Shown here piece after piece: positions 35,763 to 44,190 of a DNA stretch of 50,380 nt. This DNA is from Micromonospora deserti. Its GTDB lineage: Bacteria; Actinomycetota; Actinomycetes; Mycobacteriales; Micromonosporaceae. The position numbers were made by a program, and so were the translations under genes. The stretch's first letter is position 1; each line of letters begins with the position of its first letter. The stretch spans positions 1 to 50,380 of the forward strand of contig NZ_POUB01000020.1 of the NCBI RefSeq assembly GCF_003236335.1, written 5' to 3'. Below the pieces are notes generated by a model. That model made no database searches and was not told the origin of the DNA. It saw only the letters and a program-made list of their open reading frames with translations.

Positions 35763-38474
35763 CTAACTCCTAGGGATGTGGTCGCCGACGAGAGCCAGGC
35801 ACTGGATCGCGGCCAGGCCGTACTGAGCGGAGGCGTTGGTGGACACGAAGTTCGTCTCGTCGATGGGTTTGAGGACATGTGGCGGGTTGACCCGGGTGGC
35901 CCGCCAGTTGACGTTCGGCCCATATCCGGCATGGCCGGCGTAGAACTCCTGCCACGCCCGGGCGGCCAGCGCCGCGTCGCTGGTCTTGGCCGCCGCATAG
36001 GCGGTGAGGCGGGAGTGGGCCTGGCGCAGGTTTTGGCTTCCAAAGGAGCGGCCGAACTCGGCGGCCTGTTCTGCGGCAGTCGCGTTGTAGAACCTGCAGT
36101 AGCGCAACCATTCACGCGTGAACTCGGGTACATCTACCATGGCGATCAGTTCGCTGCACATCTCTACCAGCCCGAACACGGACGACAGGCTGCCGATGCT
36201 GATAGCCGGTGGATCCGCGACCGCGAACTCCCCGGTGTGCAGGTTGTAGAGCGCACTGCCCTGGACGAACCCATTCGTCTGGGCGCCGATGGTGCGCATG
36301 GTGCTCAGCAGGCGCTGCTTGGCGATCGGGTTTCCGCCGCGCTCCCACTCAGCCAGCCACGCCGCCGCCAGGGCGCCCCAGTCCGTGCCGAAGCCGATGC
36401 TCAACGCCGTCGGGTCGGGCGTGTACGGCTCGCTGCGGATCTTGCGAATGGGGTCGAGCACCAAGAAGGTCTTGTCAGCGTCGACCAGATCCCGCATCAG
36501 ATCACCGACCCGCTCGTCGGCGGTGAGGAAGTAAAAGAACCGGCGATACGCCGCCGTGCTGATTCGCAGCTGCTTGGCGCTGTCGCCCCAGTGCTGGACG
36601 CCATGCCGGGTGCCGAGGTCCATCCACTGTCCGATGTGGTAAACGTCCACCTCACCGGTGTGGCGGGTCATCGCCTCGGCGAACCGGAACACGTCGGCAC
36701 GGCCGGTGCGCAGGTACTGATACCACAGCCAGAGGTCGGGCGACAGCTCGGAGTTGTCCCACGCGTAGCCGCCGATGTCGTAACGCCACATGTGCCGGTC
36801 GTTGTCGTAGGTGTGCATGATGTCGCCGTAGTCCCAGAAGCCGTACCAGCCATGCTGCTCGACTTGCCCGGCGTGGAAGGAGAAGAGGAAGTCCAGCCGG
36901 TCTTCGATCTGCGCCTTCTCCGGCGTGGACCGGTCGACCGGCGCCCAATCGCCGAAAACGCCGGCCGCGTGCAGGTGTGCCGGTGGCGCGACCAGTTGCG
37001 GCGGTGTCCGCACGGTGGCGGCGAGCTCGGCGAAACGCTGCGCGGTCGGGGTGGCCGGCAGTGCCCAGAACATGAGTTCGCTCGTGCGCGCTATCCCGTA
37101 GGGCGTCTCGAAGCCGGGTTCGTAGTCTTCGTAGGTGATCTCCAGGGCATCGAGCTGCTTGGCATATGTGTCCTGGCCCATCCCGTCGTGGTAGAAGCGC
37201 ATGTCCATCGGGGTCGCATCCGGTGCCCACAGCCACAACGTCATCTCCGCCGACTCTTTGGCGGCATCGCGGATGTCGAGCTGGGTCGGGTGCAACTGCC
37301 AGAAATTGCGCATACCAAGCGCGAAGCCGCCACTGGGGCCACCGACATAAGCCAGCCCGCTGGCCCGTCCCCCTGAGTTGGAGTTGATCCAGCTGCAGCC
37401 CGCCTTCGTCCGCTTACGGACCTGGAAACTGTCGGCAGTCAGCTGTCGCAGCGTGTAATCGCCCCACGTGGGAATCCATTGCATCCGGCTCGACACCCGG
37501 GTGTCCCAGGTGGCGATGTCTGGCGTCGGCTGCCCGGCCACCTGCGCCGACCGCACCGCCGCACCTGGATCGCGGCGCAGTCCCGTGATGCCCTGCACCG
37601 CCTCGCCGAAGACGCCGTCGCCCGCCCCGGCGAGCCGGACGTGCCTGTTATACAGCTCGTCGGTCAGCGGCACCTTGAATCTGATACCGAGCCCGGAGAT
37701 GAAGTCGCCGTTGTGATCGCCGTCCCAGACAAACGTGTGCATCATCCGCACGCCGTCACTACCGGCATAGAAGTAGAGCCGCACGGTGAACGGCAGCCAC
37801 GCACGCCTGCCGTGCTTGTGCTTGCCGTCGATACGCACCACGGCGCGGACCGGTCCGGATTGCTCGACCCGGACCTGTTCGATAGCGCTGTAGAATGCTT
37901 CCTGCCGACTGACCCGCGAGTCTCCGTCATCGGCGCTGTCACTGCGCAGGCACACCAGTTCACCATCGCGGGCGATCTGCCGGCCGCCACGCGTGATCGA
38001 GCGCACGAGGTGGCGCCCGCGCCGGTTGACGGAAACCAGGATCACACCGGTGTCGACGTCGACAGTTTGGCCGGCCTCGCGGACCGTAACCGCTGTGCCT
38101 GGCGTGATCGCTTCGCCCGGTGCCACGCGATAGTGGGGGGCCATCGTGGCCTGCGGCCCCACCGCGTGAGCCGTCCACTTGATCGAGCCGTCACCCCAGT
38201 AGCCGGTCACCCACGATTGCGCCGGTACCGCTGCGCCGTCGGCGCCGGTCACGGAGAAGCTCTGGTCCGGCCGGTACTGGCCCTTGGGCCACGGCATCCC
38301 CCACGTAACACCGGCCGTTTGCGGTGGTGCCTGGCCTTCCAGCCAACGAGCCTGGCCGACTTCACCAGGGGCGGGGCTCGGCTGCGCGGCCGCCAACGCG
38401 GGCGCCGGGACAGCCGTCCCCGCCACCGCGAGTGCGGTTCCCTTCAATAACCCCCGCCGCGTCAAATTGGACAT
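35763..38474 (-). CDS. Exo-rhamnogalacturonan lyase-like protein (PL26/YetA type, Tat signal)
   Basis: Protein of 903 aa. The twin-arginine signal LTRRGLLKGTALAVAGTAV indicates Tat export of a folded enzyme. The following layout matches the PcRGLX/YetA family: an N-terminal RIFT-like barrel (VTWGMPWPKGQYRPDQSFSV, SIKWTAHAVG), a beta-sandwich, and a long alpha/alpha-barrel end (HGWYGFWDYGDIMHTYDNDRHMWRYDIGGYAWDNSELSPDLWLWYQYL, VYHIGQWMDLGTRHGVQHWG). The fungal member releases unsaturated units from RG chain ends; activity here is inferred. Two adjacent ATGs are possible; the second has AGGAG seven bases upstream. The start overlaps the binding-protein stop, and the stop is one base from the PL11 start. 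Confidence 0.8.
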   Translation of the reverse strand: MSNLTRRGLLKGTALAVAGTAVPAPALAAAQPSPAPGEVGQARWLEGQAPPQTAGVTWGMPWPKGQYRPDQSFSVTGADGAAVPAQSWVTGYWGDGSIKWTAHAVGPQATMAPHYRVAPGEAITPGTAVTVREAGQTVDVDTGVILVSVNRRGRHLVRSITRGGRQIARDGELVCLRSDSADDGDSRVSRQEAFYSAIEQVRVEQSGPVRAVVRIDGKHKHGRRAWLPFTVRLYFYAGSDGVRMMHTFVWDGDHNGDFISGLGIRFKVPLTDELYNRHVRLAGAGDGVFGEAVQGITGLRRDPGAAVRSAQVAGQPTPDIATWDTRVSSRMQWIPTWGDYTLRQLTADSFQVRKRTKAGCSWINSNSGGRASGLAYVGGPSGGFALGMRNFWQLHPTQLDIRDAAKESAEMTLWLWAPDATPMDMRFYHDGMGQDTYAKQLDALEITYEDYEPGFETPYGIARTSELMFWALPATPTAQRFAELAATVRTPPQLVAPPAHLHAAGVFGDWAPVDRSTPEKAQIEDRLDFLFSFHAGQVEQHGWYGFWDYGDIMHTYDNDRHMWRYDIGGYAWDNSELSPDLWLWYQYLRTGRADVFRFAEAMTRHTGEVDVYHIGQWMDLGTRHGVQHWGDSAKQLRISTAAYRRFFYFLTADERVGDLMRDLVDADKTFLVLDPIRKIRSEPYTPDPTALSIGFGTDWGALAAAWLAEWERGGNPIAKQRLLSTMRTIGAQTNGFVQGSALYNLHTGEFAVADPPAISIGSLSSVFGLVEMCSELIAMVDVPEFTREWLRYCRFYNATAAEQAAEFGRSFGSQNLRQAHSRLTAYAAAKTSDAALAARAWQEFYAGHAGYGPNVNWRATRVNPPHVLKPIDETNFVSTNASAQYGLAAIQCLALVGDHIPRS

Positions 38475-40126
38475 CATCGTTCTCCTACGGATTGGCTGTT
38501 CTGGGCCAGGGCCTGTTCGAACTCGCTGCGGATCTGGTCGCCGCCCGACTGGCGCCACTGCTCAACCGTCTCGTCCCAGGAGGAGACTGGCTTCTCACCG
38601 CGGATGACGGCGTGGCGCGCATCTGTGAGCTGGGTGTTCAGCGAGGCGTTCTGCCGAGACGAGGTGGGTGAGTACATGCCGAGCGTTGGATCGCCCACCG
38701 AGATGGGGACCGACTTCAGCTGGTAGGCGTGACCGTCTTTGGTGGCCTGGGGTTGCCCAGGGGTGTAGAGCACGAAGGGAGGGGCGGCGATGTACTTCAC
38801 TCCCAGCCCGGGCACCTCGGCCTTACCGGTATCGGTCTGTACCGGGTCGCCGTCGGCGTTGCGCTGCCAACCGACGTTCTCGGCTCCGTAGTTGGTCAGA
38901 AGGTACTCGGCGCTACCGAACGGCGCCGCAAGCCAATCGCAGATCCTCAGCAACTGCTTGATGCGGGCTTCCGGCGCTTTCTTGAAGGCCGTGAAGCTGA
39001 AGCTCGGGTTCCCCTGCCAAGTCACGGCTTTTGTGCTGCCGTCGTGGTTGGGCGGCAGCATCCCTCCGAGCTTGAAGGAAGGGCCCGAAATGTTCTGCGT
39101 GTAGTACTCCGGCCACGCGGTGTAGTTGTCCACGTTGAGCACCGCAGACCCTGCGGTGAACCACTGCTTGTAGGTTGCGGCCAGGTTGGCGTTGGGGCCG
39201 GGGAAGCTGTCCGGGTGGATCACCCCGTCCTTGAACAACTGGGCGGCGTCGGCCAACGCCTGCTTGTACTGCTCCAGCTCGATGATGTTGGTCAACTTTC
39301 CGCCATCGTCCTTCCAGTTACCCGGAACGCCAAGCATCTGCAGGACGAAATTGACCGTGATGTCGGGGCCGGTGAGCGCCCAGCGGTTGGCGCGCGGCTC
39401 GGTGAGCCCTTGGCACAGCTCGCGGAACTCTCCAAAGCTCGACGGGTCTGGGTTGAGTCCTTTGGCGGAGATGAGGTCGTCACGGCGGAACATCAGCAGT
39501 CCCTGAACGGCGCGCGGGACCGGTACCCCGTAGATCGCTCCATTGTGGATGCACTGCTTCCAAAACACCGGCTGGATGTTCGCCAGGAACGGGTACTCGT
39601 TGACCGCGCCCTCGGCCAACAGTGGCGTGAGATCCTGGCACTTGGCGTTGAGGAACGCCGGAATGTCGATCGTGGGGTTGCGCACATGCAACAAGTCCGG
39701 GAGCTCGTCACCAGCGACGATCGCGGTGAACTTCTGCGTGTACTCGGAAGCGGGCACCACGGATATCTTCAGATCGATGTTGAGCGCCTTGTTGAGCTCC
39801 TGCCAGTACCGGTTGCTACTCGCACCGGGTGAGACAGGGCTGAAGGTCTGCACGAACGTGGTGACTGTGCTGCCGTCTCCTGGCGCGCCGCCCGTGACCT
39901 TGATCGGGTCCGCCGGGTACTTCAGGAAGCCGTCGAGCACTCCCTCTGGCGTGCCTGGAAGGTCCGGCTTGGGCCCGCCGGTGAACGGCTTGTATGTCGG
40001 CAGTTTGACTTTGGCGTTGTTGTTCGGTGCGGTCGGGGAGCCGGCATCAGTACCGCAGCCGGCGAGCGCCACCGCTCCCAGCGTGCCTAGGAGGAGGGTC
40101 CGCCGATCAATTGGAGGTGGGATCAT
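38474..40126 (-). CDS. LplA-type oligosaccharide-binding lipoprotein
   Basis: Protein of 550 aa. The signal peptide contains twin arginines and the lipobox LAGC (C24): MIPPPIDRRTLLLGTLGAVALAGC, so it is probably a Tat-exported lipoprotein. The large size, the VNEYPFLANIQPVFWKQCIHNGAIYGVP region and the late NASLNTQLTDARHAVIRG are typical of the LplA/YtcQ binding proteins that serve complex pectin oligomers. AAGGAG lies seven bases before ATG 40126. It works with the LplB/LplC-type permeases upstream, and its stop overlaps the exo-lyase start. Confidence 0.92.
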   Translation of the reverse strand: MIPPPIDRRTLLLGTLGAVALAGCGTDAGSPTAPNNNAKVKLPTYKPFTGGPKPDLPGTPEGVLDGFLKYPADPIKVTGGAPGDGSTVTTFVQTFSPVSPGASSNRYWQELNKALNIDLKISVVPASEYTQKFTAIVAGDELPDLLHVRNPTIDIPAFLNAKCQDLTPLLAEGAVNEYPFLANIQPVFWKQCIHNGAIYGVPVPRAVQGLLMFRRDDLISAKGLNPDPSSFGEFRELCQGLTEPRANRWALTGPDITVNFVLQMLGVPGNWKDDGGKLTNIIELEQYKQALADAAQLFKDGVIHPDSFPGPNANLAATYKQWFTAGSAVLNVDNYTAWPEYYTQNISGPSFKLGGMLPPNHDGSTKAVTWQGNPSFSFTAFKKAPEARIKQLLRICDWLAAPFGSAEYLLTNYGAENVGWQRNADGDPVQTDTGKAEVPGLGVKYIAAPPFVLYTPGQPQATKDGHAYQLKSVPISVGDPTLGMYSPTSSRQNASLNTQLTDARHAVIRGEKPVSSWDETVEQWRQSGGDQIRSEFEQALAQNSQSVGER

Positions 40127-40165
40127 CGAAGATCTCCTTGTGTCAGCAAAGTTCGGTGATTACGG

Positions 40166-41056
40166 TCAGCCTTTGACCGCGCCAGTGAGCACGCCCTTGG
40201 CAAAGTGGCGTTGTAGGAAGGGATAGACGAGCAGGATCGGCACGAGTGCGATCACCAGGATGGCCATCTGGATGGATTGCTGTGGCGGCAGTGTCTCGCT
40301 GCCACCGAGCTGATCCGCGCCCAGCACGGCGTTGTTGACGACATAGGTCCGCAATACCAGTTGCAGCGGCCATTTCTCAGTGTCGTTGATGTACAGCATG
40401 GCGTTGAAGAAGGCGTTCCAATAGCCCACGGCATAAAACAGTCCGATCACTGCCATGACTGCCTTCGACAGCGGAAGCACGACGCGCAGCAGAGTCTGGG
40501 CTTCGCTGGCGCCGTCGATGCGTGCCGACTCCAGAAGCTCGGTGGGCAGCCCCATGAAGAAGGCCCGCATCACGATCGTGTTGAATCCGCTTACCGCGGT
40601 GGGAATGATCAATGCCCAATAGGAGTTGAGAAGTCCCATCTGCTTGACCATCAGGTAGCTCGGGATGATGCCCGGCGTGAACAGAAGGGACATCAGCACC
40701 ACCATGAGCAACGGCGTGTGTGCTAAGGATCCCGGGCGGCTCAGTGAGTAGGCGAGCATGGCGGTGCAGGCCAGGCTGATAGCCGTCCCGACGACGGTGA
40801 TGAGGATGCTGACCAGGACCGCACGGGTGACCACTCCCCCGGCGAAGACCGACTTGTACGCCGCCCAGCTCACCCCATCTGGGATGAGCACGAAACCGCC
40901 AGATCTGATCACCTGCTCCTGGGTCGCCAAGCTCGTGGAGATCACGCCTACAAAGGGAACGATGACCAGCGCGCAGCACAGCGTGAGCACGACTGCCTTG
41001 ACAACCCGCATGAACAGCGATGGCGGTGGCGTCCCCGCAACGATCAAGCGGCTCAT
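40166..41056 (-). CDS. LplC-type ABC permease
   Basis: Protein of 296 aa with six predicted membrane segments. The EAA loop is LLESARIDGASEAQTLLRVVLPLSKA and the family-specific end is YPFLQRHFAKGVLTGAVKG. The ATG lies within ATGA shared with the stop of the LplB-type gene, so both halves are made together. The permease scrap at 6994-7149 is the tail of a related protein. No ATPase is nearby; a shared MsiK-like ATPase is likely. Confidence 0.93.
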   Translation of the reverse strand: MSRLIVAGTPPPSLFMRVVKAVVLTLCCALVIVPFVGVISTSLATQEQVIRSGGFVLIPDGVSWAAYKSVFAGGVVTRAVLVSILITVVGTAISLACTAMLAYSLSRPGSLAHTPLLMVVLMSLLFTPGIIPSYLMVKQMGLLNSYWALIIPTAVSGFNTIVMRAFFMGLPTELLESARIDGASEAQTLLRVVLPLSKAVMAVIGLFYAVGYWNAFFNAMLYINDTEKWPLQLVLRTYVVNNAVLGADQLGGSETLPPQQSIQMAILVIALVPILLVYPFLQRHFAKGVLTGAVKG

Positions 41057-42027
41057 TTCGAGTACACCCCCCGCTCCCCGAACAGGTGGGCGACCTTGTT
41101 GGCGGCCAGCACCAGTGCCACCCCGACCAGCCCTTTGACGAGGCCGACCGCGGCCGACACCCCCCATTGACCGTTGATGATGCCGTTGTTGTAGACGTAG
41201 GTATCGAGCACCTCGCTGGCGCGCAGGCCCACTGCCCCTTGTTGCAGGATGATCTGTTCAAAGCCGACGGTGAGCACATCGCCAAGGCGCAGGATGAAGA
41301 GCAAGACAATCACCGAGCGCAGGCCCGGAAGGGTCACGTGCCACAGCTGCCGCCACCGGCTGGCCCCGTCGACGCTCGCCGCCTCGTAGAGAGCAATGTC
41401 GATCTGAGAGAGCGCGGCGAGGAAGATGATGGTCGCCCAGCCCGTCTCCTTCCACATGACCTGAGCGGTCAGCAGCTCCCGGAACCAGTCGGCGCTTCCA
41501 ATTATGTCGAATGTGGAGTGTCCATTGGCACGCAGCCAGCTGTTGATCAACCCGCTGCCCCCCAGTACCTGCTGGAAGATCGCAACGACGATAACCCAGG
41601 AGAGGAAGTGGGGCAGGTACAGGATGGATTGGACGATGCGCTTGATCCGCTCCGAGAGCAGGCTGTTGAGCAGCAGAGCCAAGGCGATCGGTGCCGGGAA
41701 GACGAACACCACCTGAAGCACGGTGATGATCAGCGTGTTCCTTAAGGCGTTCAAGAACTGCGGATCGCCACTGAAGATCACCAAGAAGTTCCGCAATCCC
41801 ACCCACGGGCTGTCTGCGATGCCCAGGTACGGCTGATAGTCCTTGAAAGCGATGACGTTGCCCAGCAGCGGCGTGTACTCGAACAGCGCCAGGATCGCGA
41901 TGCCAGGCAAGGCCAGGATCAGCAGCATGCCGTCACGGCGTAGCCGTTGCCGCAACGTCAGGCGGCGCCGCACCTGTCGATCACGCCGTGCCGGCGCGAC
42001 CGGCCGGGGCGGAGCCTGCATCACCAC
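41053..42027 (-). CDS. LplB-type ABC permease
   Basis: Protein of about 324 aa. A basic cytoplasmic N-terminus (RRDRQVRRRLTLRQRLRRDG) precedes six membrane segments (first MLLILALPGIAILALFEYTP). The family marker LLGNVIAFKDYQPYLGI and the EAA loop LYEAASVDGASRWRQLWHVTLPGLR follow. A GTG at 42027 with AAAGG seven bases upstream is my preferred start; a GTG at 42060 and an ATG at 42021 remain possible. It is the first gene of the importer, exo-lyase, PL11 and LacI operon. Confidence 0.9.
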   Translation of the reverse strand: MVMQAPPRPVAPARRDRQVRRRLTLRQRLRRDGMLLILALPGIAILALFEYTPLLGNVIAFKDYQPYLGIADSPWVGLRNFLVIFSGDPQFLNALRNTLIITVLQVVFVFPAPIALALLLNSLLSERIKRIVQSILYLPHFLSWVIVVAIFQQVLGGSGLINSWLRANGHSTFDIIGSADWFRELLTAQVMWKETGWATIIFLAALSQIDIALYEAASVDGASRWRQLWHVTLPGLRSVIVLLFILRLGDVLTVGFEQIILQQGAVGLRASEVLDTYVYNNGIINGQWGVSAAVGLVKGLVGVALVLAANKVAHLFGERGVYSK

Positions 42028-42125
42028 GAGAACACCTTTCGACACCAGTTCTGCCGACACTTCGTCGCGTGGCCCGTCTCTGATCGCCTAGTCATCAGGA
42101 AGGCGCTTCCGGGCCCACAGCACTT

Positions 42126-42141
42126 GTTAAAACGTTTTAAC
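42126..42141. promoter_or_regulatory. Perfect 16-bp palindrome, probable LacI operator
   Basis: GTTAAAACGTTTTAAC is a perfect palindrome with central CG and is very A+T-rich for this genome. It lies about 100 bases before the LplB-type gene, the head of the RG-I importer operon whose last gene is a LacI regulator. It is unlike the operators of the first LacI. Confidence 0.65.
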
Positions 42142-42142
42142 T

Positions 42143-42168
42143 CTTCGAATGCCCGGAAGCATTCGAAG
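42143..42168. terminator. 10-bp inverted repeat after the DUF2264 gene
   Basis: CTTCGAATGC, a 6-base loop and GCATTCGAAG form a perfect hairpin between the DUF2264 gene end and the 16-bp palindrome. It may end the DUF2264 transcript, or be a second regulatory site, since it carries TTCGAA half-sites and adjoins the operator. Confidence 0.45.
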
Positions 42169-42204
42169 TTCTATTTATCCTCGGCAGGGCTGGGAAGGGA
42201 TTCG

Positions 42205-44112
42205 CTACACCGGTGGTAGCGATACCACGTCAGCCTGGCCGTCTGCCCAGGCCACACTGACTTCGTCGCCGTTGACGTCTATCCTCGGGAGCACCTCAGG
42301 TAACGCCGCGCCGGTGAGGATGACCGCCGCGGCGTATATCTCTCCTACTGTCAAAGGGATACGGCTGGTCACCACGGGCACCGCCGAGCGGGAAGAGAAA
42401 ACATCGGCGCCATCAGTAGCGATTACCGCACCCTCGGCCAGGCCTCTTAGTCCGATCACGATGGACGCCAGACCGTCTTTCCGGACGACCCTTGCCATGC
42501 CGCCGTCCACACCAGCCGCGCCGTCGACCTGGAAGCCGCCCACCCGCAACAGGCAGTCGCAGTCCTCCTCGACCCGGACCACCCGGATCTCAACCGCGCC
42601 GCGCAGCACGGAGGCGGTGGTCACCAGCGGGCCGACCCGGAACTGTGGCGGCTCCGGTGGCCACACGAAGGCGTCCGGCATCGGCCCGTCCGGCCAGTGC
42701 GCCCGGTGCCGCGACACACCGATGCGACCGGCGATGCTCATGGGTGCCAGCGGCCGGCGATGCGACACCGACCCGCTAGCGTCGATGAGCGCCACGTGGT
42801 TGTCCACCGGTGCCTCCCGCGACAGCTTGGCGTAGCCGGGACCGGTGTGGGTCGAGTACGCGTGGCGGGCGTAGTTCGGATCGTCCACGCCCAGCGTCCC
42901 CTCCGGCTGCGCATCGCTGCCGTGATTGACGACCCTGACAACCCCGTCAGATTTGGTGCCGGAAACGAGCCAGCCCGGCGCATGAAGAGTCACTTGCATG
43001 TCGCGCTCCTCAACCTCCAACGGCTCCTCCGGATCCGTCCACACTGGGTGGTCCGCTGGCAGTACCAGACCCGCGAAGCCCTTGCTGGACCAGTAGGGTG
43101 AACCCGGCCCCGAGTAAGGCTGCCGGATCGGTTCGAACGCGTGGTGCCAGCCAATCGGCTGCAGCCCCTGCGCGTCCCAGCCGCCCTTCGCGACGAAATG
43201 GCGCAAGGTGCCACTGGCCAGCCGGCGGGTGCGCCCCGGCGGCAGCGGCGTCGCGTCAAAGAGCGCGCCCGCCCAGAAAGGGGCTGTGGTCGCGAAGCGA
43301 TACGTGAGCGAGCGTCCCTGAAGCAGCGGTGAACCGTTGGCCCCGAACAGGTGCTGCGCACCGTCCAGATAGGCGCGCAGTCGTTCCCGGTAACGGGCCC
43401 ACAGTGCGGGCTCAGCATGCTCGGCCGACATCCGGCAATACCACAGCGGGTAGAAGTTCATCGCCCAGCCCGCGTACCAGTCGAACTTGCGCGTTGTCCG
43501 CCCGGCGCCCACTCCGTCGGTGTACCAACCGTCGCGCCGGTACCACGCCTCAGTCATTTCTATGTTGCGGTCGATGTCCTCCTTGAGCCATGGACCGTTG
43601 ACCGAACGCAGAAACGCTTCGGTGATGTTCTGGAACCAGACCCAGTTGGACGCGGGGTACTGTAGCCCGACAGCCTGCGCCAGCCACTCAACCACCTGCT
43701 GGCGCACACGGTCATCGAGCGCGTCCCAGATCAGCGACCGGGATTCGTGCATCGCCAGGGCAATCGACGCCGCCTCGACACGCGCCTGCGGAACATCCTC
43801 GAGGCTTGGCCAACGCTCCGGCGAGTTCGGATCCACGCCGGCAGCAATGCCTTCCGCGTACCACTGCGCCAGGCCACCATCGCCGCCGTGGACCAGCCGG
43901 AAACCCGCCGCCAGGAAGGTGCGAGCGAAACCCTCCAGCCCATCGCTGTGCCCGCCGAAAGCGCTGACCGGACCGGGCAGGTCGATCAGCGCATGCCGTG
44001 CGGAGGCGAATCTCCGGACCGCGGCAAGGGTTTCGTCGGCGGCCATCTCCCAGTGCGCCCGAGTCCATCCGGTGTACCGCGACAGCCGCCAATTCTCCGC
44101 TGGAAATCTCAT
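42205..44112 (-). CDS. DUF2264 domain protein
   Basis: Protein of 635 aa, no signal peptide, so cytoplasmic. Conserved family stretches run through the first 400 residues: WRLSRYTGWTRAHWE, YPASNWVWFQNITEAFLRSVNGPW, WYTDGVGAGRTTRKFDWYAGWAMNFYPLWYC, LLQGRSLTYRFATTAPFWAGAL, GWHHAFEPIRQPYSGPGSPYWSSKGFAGLVLP. A C-terminal beta-rich part follows. The helical front resembles alpha/alpha-toroid enzymes with many acidic and aromatic residues. The family's reaction is not established to my knowledge. ATG 44112 has GGGG seven bases upstream; the open frame beyond is unlikely. It lies inside an RG-I operon cluster that lacks GH105/GH88, hence a candidate for degrading imported unsaturated oligomers. Confidence 0.85.
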   Translation of the reverse strand: MRFPAENWRLSRYTGWTRAHWEMAADETLAAVRRFASARHALIDLPGPVSAFGGHSDGLEGFARTFLAAGFRLVHGGDGGLAQWYAEGIAAGVDPNSPERWPSLEDVPQARVEAASIALAMHESRSLIWDALDDRVRQQVVEWLAQAVGLQYPASNWVWFQNITEAFLRSVNGPWLKEDIDRNIEMTEAWYRRDGWYTDGVGAGRTTRKFDWYAGWAMNFYPLWYCRMSAEHAEPALWARYRERLRAYLDGAQHLFGANGSPLLQGRSLTYRFATTAPFWAGALFDATPLPPGRTRRLASGTLRHFVAKGGWDAQGLQPIGWHHAFEPIRQPYSGPGSPYWSSKGFAGLVLPADHPVWTDPEEPLEVEERDMQVTLHAPGWLVSGTKSDGVVRVVNHGSDAQPEGTLGVDDPNYARHAYSTHTGPGYAKLSREAPVDNHVALIDASGSVSHRRPLAPMSIAGRIGVSRHRAHWPDGPMPDAFVWPPEPPQFRVGPLVTTASVLRGAVEIRVVRVEEDCDCLLRVGGFQVDGAAGVDGGMARVVRKDGLASIVIGLRGLAEGAVIATDGADVFSSRSAVPVVTSRIPLTVGEIYAAAVILTGAALPEVLPRIDVNGDEVSVAWADGQADVVSLPPV

Positions 44113-44190
44113 TCCAACCCCAAAGAAGCCAGTCAGGGAAGGTGGGGCAGGTCTGCGATGTTCGCGCAGGCCCGCCCCCGTCACGTGTGG

